A stretch of 7,941 bases of DNA, from contig JAUVSB010000063.1 in the NCBI GenBank assembly GCA_030597275.1, positions 1 through 7,941 on the forward strand, given 5' to 3'. How positions within the stretch are numbered: the first letter of the stretch is position 1; each line of letters starts with the position of its first letter. The translations under genes and the position numbers were made by a program. The notes under the pieces were generated by a model that searched no databases, was not told the DNA's origin, and saw only the letters and a list, made by a program, of their open reading frames with translations. This document shows positions 5,781 through 7,941 of the stretch, in pieces. The DNA comes from Gammaproteobacteria bacterium (lineage in GTDB: Bacteria > Pseudomonadota > Gammaproteobacteria > BMS3Bbin11).

Positions 5781-6812
5781 TTAACCAGTGCTGAGAGCCT
5801 GCACCAGTGACTGCGCCTTCTTCAGTTGCTCCTCACAGTGTTTTAAACAGAGTGGTTGCAAGGAGGCGTGAAACAACTCAATAATTACTTCAAAATCATC
5901 AGCCGTCTCTTCTGCTACAGACAAATCTTTCGTTAATTCAGCCAGGTCACCTCGAGCAGTAGCCTTGTTCACCCTGCAAATAACAGCTAAATGAATGGGG
6001 AGTTGTTGCTCCATGCTTACTGTCCATGCTGTCTCATAAGACCTTATTGCTTCTTCTAAACGCCCGGAATTTTCTTCTGATTGACCCAAATTATGCAGTA
6101 CAGTCCCCCGGTTATTATGTGTAGCGGCTAATTCCAAAGCCGTATTGTCTGCATCGAATTCTGCGAGCGCATTCTTATAAGCGACAACAGACTTCTGAAA
6201 ATTTCGATTGCCTTTGAGAACTTTGCCATAAGCATGAAAAGTGGCACCTAGCTGATGCATGGTTAATGCCCATTCTAATGGATTTTTTTCACGTCTCCAT
6301 TCTTCTAGCACTTTTGTATAAGCATCTATGGCTGATTTCAATAACTTTGCATCACCCTGTTGTCGACCCAGAGCTTGCAGGGCAGTTCCCAGGTTATATT
6401 GTGTTGATGCCCAGTCTAGTGGAGATTTTTCCTGGTTAAATACTTCAAGTGCATTATTAAAAGACTGAATTGCCATTTCAAATAAATCAGCATCTCTCTG
6501 CTGTTGCCCTAGTGCCGCAAGTATATTGCCAAGACTATTCTGTGTTGTGGCCCAGCCTGTAGGGTCCTGCTCGCGATATTCTTCAGTAAGAGCAGCCTCA
6601 AGTGCCTCACGTGCACTATCCAGGATATTGGAGCTGAAACGGTGCTGTTCGAAATTGCCCCGTGTATGAAGAAAATTATCAGCTACAGTGACTTTATCAT
6701 CAAGCCTGGCATCTTCAGCTAACTCTGCAGAAAGTAAGCTTATAGAAAAGACTATCGCCTGTTCCAGGGCCCTGTTGTCTGGATAAAATATATAATTATT
6801 TGAGAATTTCAT
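5781..6812 (-). CDS. Tetratricopeptide-repeat (TPR) protein
   Basis: A 343-residue protein with at least four consecutive units of 47-48 residues at about 83-130, 131-177, 178-224 and 225-271. Each unit follows the plan P.xWAxTxxxLGxxLxxLG, a short charged linker, then AIxxYxxALxxF/W. Hence it should form a right-handed helical scaffold for protein-protein contact. The N-terminal 80 residues and C-terminal 70 are helical but not clearly repeated. There is no signal peptide, membrane segment or catalytic motif, so it is probably a cytoplasmic adaptor. ATG 6812 overlaps the last 17 bases of the FKBP gene, with a weak GGA five bases upstream, so translation is likely coupled. The partner is not identifiable; adjacency to a prolyl isomerase hints at a folding or assembly role. 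Confidence 0.86.
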   Translation of the reverse strand: MKFSNNYIFYPDNRALEQAIVFSISLLSAELAEDARLDDKVTVADNFLHTRGNFEQHRFSSNILDSAREALEAALTEEYREQDPTGWATTQNSLGNILAALGQQQRDADLFEMAIQSFNNALEVFNQEKSPLDWASTQYNLGTALQALGRQQGDAKLLKSAIDAYTKVLEEWRREKNPLEWALTMHQLGATFHAYGKVLKGNRNFQKSVVAYKNALAEFDADNTALELAATHNNRGTVLHNLGQSEENSGRLEEAIRSYETAWTVSMEQQLPIHLAVICRVNKATARGDLAELTKDLSVAEETADDFEVIIELFHASLQPLCLKHCEEQLKKAQSLVQALSTG

Positions 6813-7296
6813 TTAGGTCCGGGTCAGCGCCTACTGCACCACCAAGGTCGATTTCTTCATCAGTTGCTTCACGTATGGTCAAAACTTCAATCGTAAAAAT
6901 AACATCTCTACCACACAGTGGATTATTTCCATCGACTGTTAATGTATTGTCATCGAAGCGAGTGACAATAAAATTTCTGGGCTCACCTTTTTCATTTTCC
7001 ATGGTGATGGTCATACCAATTTCCCGATATTCTTCCGGGACATTTTCGATGTTGTCGGTAAATACCAGTGATTCGTCTCTATCACCATATAACTGTTTAG
7101 TGTCAACCGGCACTTCGATGATATCACCCACTTTTTTACCATCCAGTTCTTTAGTCACCTGTTCATTCATAACATCATTCACACCATGAACATAACCCAG
7201 AGGATAATCAACGGTAACAAGCACGTCACCGGTTTTTTTATCGATGACCTTATAATTTAGTTCAACGAATTTTTCGTTTTGTATTGTATCTGACAT
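6796..7296 (-). CDS. SlyD-like FKBP-type peptidyl-prolyl cis-trans isomerase
   Basis: It catalyses cis-trans isomerisation of X-Pro bonds and acts as a folding chaperone. The 166-residue protein shows the SlyD layout: FKBP strands with GYVHG at 34-38 and LDGKKVGD at 51-58; QLYGDRDESLV at 68-78 leading into the insert-in-flap chaperone domain (about 75-118); then the return to the FKBP core in VDGNNPLCGRDVIFTIEV at 121-138 and IREATDEEI. Unlike E. coli SlyD it has no His/Cys-rich metal-binding tail, ending LNEILK. I chose ATG 7296, where the family N-terminus begins; the frame is open to a TTG at 7347, which would overlap the upstream gene. The Shine-Dalgarno is weak (AGG about 11 bases away). 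It lies 31 bp after the upstream gene's stop and overlaps the TPR gene by 17 bases. Confidence 0.9.
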   Translation of the reverse strand: MSDTIQNEKFVELNYKVIDKKTGDVLVTVDYPLGYVHGVNDVMNEQVTKELDGKKVGDIIEVPVDTKQLYGDRDESLVFTDNIENVPEEYREIGMTITMENEKGEPRNFIVTRFDDNTLTVDGNNPLCGRDVIFTIEVLTIREATDEEIDLGGAVGADPDLNEILK

Positions 7297-7307
7297 AAAA
7301 GAAAAGC

Positions 7308-7332
7308 CTGTTTTAGATAAAGCTGTTTTAGA
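7308..7332 (-). repeat. Short direct repeat at the gene junction
   Basis: The decamer CTGTTTTAGA occurs at 7308-7317 and again at 7323-7332, 15 bp apart, spanning the stop codon of the 116-residue gene and the spacer before the FKBP start. The second copy also forms a 5-bp hairpin (CTGTT...AACAG). It could be slippage-derived; no function is evident. Confidence 0.5.
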
Positions 7333-7678
7333 ACAGCGTAGCACCAAAGATTTTTACCTTGTCATTTTCATAACCCAACACCAGTCTGCCCAGCCATTCA
7401 CTTCCATTCTTGGAATTTGTCTGCTTATACAGAACCGATACATGTTCACCGCGACGTATCATGCCAAGATATTCATATTCTGTTGACAGGTTTTTCGCCA
7501 GATCGCTTCTTGCAAACTGCTTACCCATCTCTATTTCATTAGCACCCATTTGCATAGCAGTTGAAAAGTTTCGAGTGAAAGCACCATAGTTCCCTTCATT
7601 CGAGTATTTGACAAGATCAGCCCACATCGGGTGCGCCAGCTCTAAAATCTCTTCATCTGTTTGTTCAATAATATTCAT
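7328..7678 (-). CDS. Hypothetical protein, 116 residues, first gene of the FKBP-TPR unit
   Basis: I do not recognise a named family. The protein begins MNIIEQTDEEILELAHPMWA and has an alpha-helical first half (EEILELAHPMWADLVKY; NYGAFTRNFSTAM) and a beta-rich second half (HVSVLYKQT, WLGRLVLGY, KVKIFGATLF). The order of helices then a curved sheet, and phrases such as GRLVLGYENDKVKIFGA, recall NTF2-like folds, but that is speculation. No signal peptide or cysteine pair is present. ATG 7678 is chosen because GGAG lies eight bases upstream; the frame is open to a GTG at 7702 inside an inverted repeat, which has no comparable site. It leads an apparent operon with the FKBP gene (31-bp gap). Confidence 0.78.
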   Translation of the reverse strand: MNIIEQTDEEILELAHPMWADLVKYSNEGNYGAFTRNFSTAMQMGANEIEMGKQFARSDLAKNLSTEYEYLGMIRRGEHVSVLYKQTNSKNGSEWLGRLVLGYENDKVKIFGATLF

Positions 7679-7690
7679 TAAGCAATCTCC

Positions 7691-7715
7691 ATTAAAAAAC
7701 ACAATGTTTTTTAAT
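7691..7715. promoter_or_regulatory. Perfect 11-bp inverted repeat adjoining the Shine-Dalgarno of the 116-residue gene
   Basis: ATTAAAAAACA and TGTTTTTTAAT are exact reverse complements around a 3-base loop. The repeat directly abuts GGAG (7687-7690) on the minus strand, so it could be an operator for a dimeric repressor or an RNA hairpin beside the ribosome-binding site. A second palindrome, GTGGT-caa-ACCAC (7728-7740), lies 12 bp further up. A possible minus-strand -10 (TAATAT, 7719-7714) lies between them, overlapping the first arm; TTGACC (7735-7730) is too close to it to be its -35. Confidence 0.55.
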
Positions 7716-7753
7716 ATTATCTACTGCGTGGTCAAACCACTCTCTAAATAGAT

Positions 7754-7785
7754 AAAAAAAGGACCAACACAAAACATGTCGGTCC
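7754..7785 (-). terminator. Intrinsic terminator for the gene ending at 7853
   Basis: In minus-strand RNA GGACCGACA pairs with UGUUGGUCC (9 bp, one G-U pair) around a 7-base loop and is followed at once by seven U residues. This is a textbook rho-independent terminator, 68 bp past the upstream stop. It should insulate the FKBP-TPR unit from upstream transcription. Confidence 0.85.
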
Positions 7786-7803
7786 CTTCTTTTACACAAA
7801 TAA

Positions 7804-7825
7804 AGTTAACGCAAATATGTTAACT
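7804..7825. repeat. Perfect 7-bp inverted repeat in the 3' untranslated region
   Basis: AGTTAAC and GTTAACT are exact reverse complements around an 8-base AT-rich loop. It lies between the terminator and the hairpin nearest the stop codon. It may be an RNA stem or a protein site; it is not followed by a T-tract. Confidence 0.4.
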
Positions 7826-7843
7826 GGCTTGAATAATCAAGCC
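7826..7843. repeat. Perfect hairpin just after the stop of the partial gene
   Basis: GGCTTGA and TCAAGCC pair exactly around the loop ATAA (7833-7836), nine bases after the stop codon at 7853. There is no T-tract, so on its own it is unlikely to terminate; it could block 3' exonucleases. Confidence 0.5.
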
Positions 7844-7852
7844 GTTATTTGC

Positions 7853-7941
7853 TTATTCCTCTTCATCACCTACCAGGTGGTAAAGAGGCGCTTTTTCCAT
7901 CGTGTATTCACCTGTTTCACGATCACGTTGTGAAACTGTCA
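7853..7941 (-). CDS. C-terminal end of an unidentified protein (5' part outside window)
   Basis: The reverse strand is open from the right edge to TAA at 7855-7853, giving 28 residues ending in SQRDRETGEYTMEKAP, then LYHLVGDEEE. The sequence is clearly protein-like, with a charged ETGEYTMEKAPLYHLV strand-like end and an acidic tail. The strong terminator downstream and the absence of in-frame stops support a real gene end. I cannot name the family from this fragment. Confidence 0.7.
   Translation of the reverse strand, partial: TVSQRDRETGEYTMEKAPLYHLVGDEEE

Noticed and set aside
6800..7189. Plus-strand 129-residue frame rich in Ser/Thr
   Set aside because: It is the antisense shadow of the FKBP gene; the Ser-rich composition is typical of such shadows.
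7297..7347. TTG 7347 as FKBP start
   Set aside because: It would overlap the upstream gene by 20 bases and add 17 residues (LRCSKTALSKTGFSF region) foreign to the SlyD N-terminus; ATG 7296 fits the family.

Overview
The window looks like a chromosomal segment of a free-living, moderately AT-rich bacterium, most probably a gammaproteobacterium. That assignment is an inference from three things: a class II (vitamin B12-dependent) ribonucleotide reductase behind tandem NrdR-type boxes, a SlyD-like FKBP, and an outer-membrane-type lipoprotein. No rRNA, tRNA, CRISPR array, transposase or phage gene was seen.

Layout. (1) Positions 1-1886, minus strand: most of a class II ribonucleotide reductase gene (nrdJ), cut by the left edge, with two NrdR-box-like palindromes 32 bp apart upstream. 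(2) 2137-3489, plus strand: a lipoprotein with a DUF900-type alpha/beta-hydrolase fold, divergent from nrdJ. It runs tail-to-tail into (3) 3505-4272, minus strand: a secreted lipase/esterase-like alpha/beta-hydrolase. (4) 4388-5296: a gene-poor stretch holding a decayed partial copy of a DUF4279 gene, a GC-rich hairpin, a credible 53-codon gene with its own Shine-Dalgarno sequence, a 36-codon reading frame that may be a remnant, and a 96-bp quasi-palindromic repeat. (5) 5297-5767, plus strand: an intact DUF4279 gene, the parent-like copy of the relic. (6) 5781-7678, minus strand: a compact three-gene unit transcribed from right to left, in the order 116-residue unknown protein, SlyD-like FKBP prolyl isomerase, TPR-repeat protein. 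The FKBP and TPR genes overlap by 17 nt. (7) 7679-7852: regulatory and terminator hairpins. (8) 7853-7941, minus strand: the C-terminal end of an unidentified gene.

How the parts work together. The nrdJ module (dNTP synthesis under NrdR-type control) is self-contained. The FKBP-TPR overlap suggests a folding or assembly unit, but no client is visible. The two hydrolases share only a fold and their convergent position. I do not see a defence, secretion or biosynthetic system. The most unusual content is the cluster of relic, repeat and small genes at 4388-5296.
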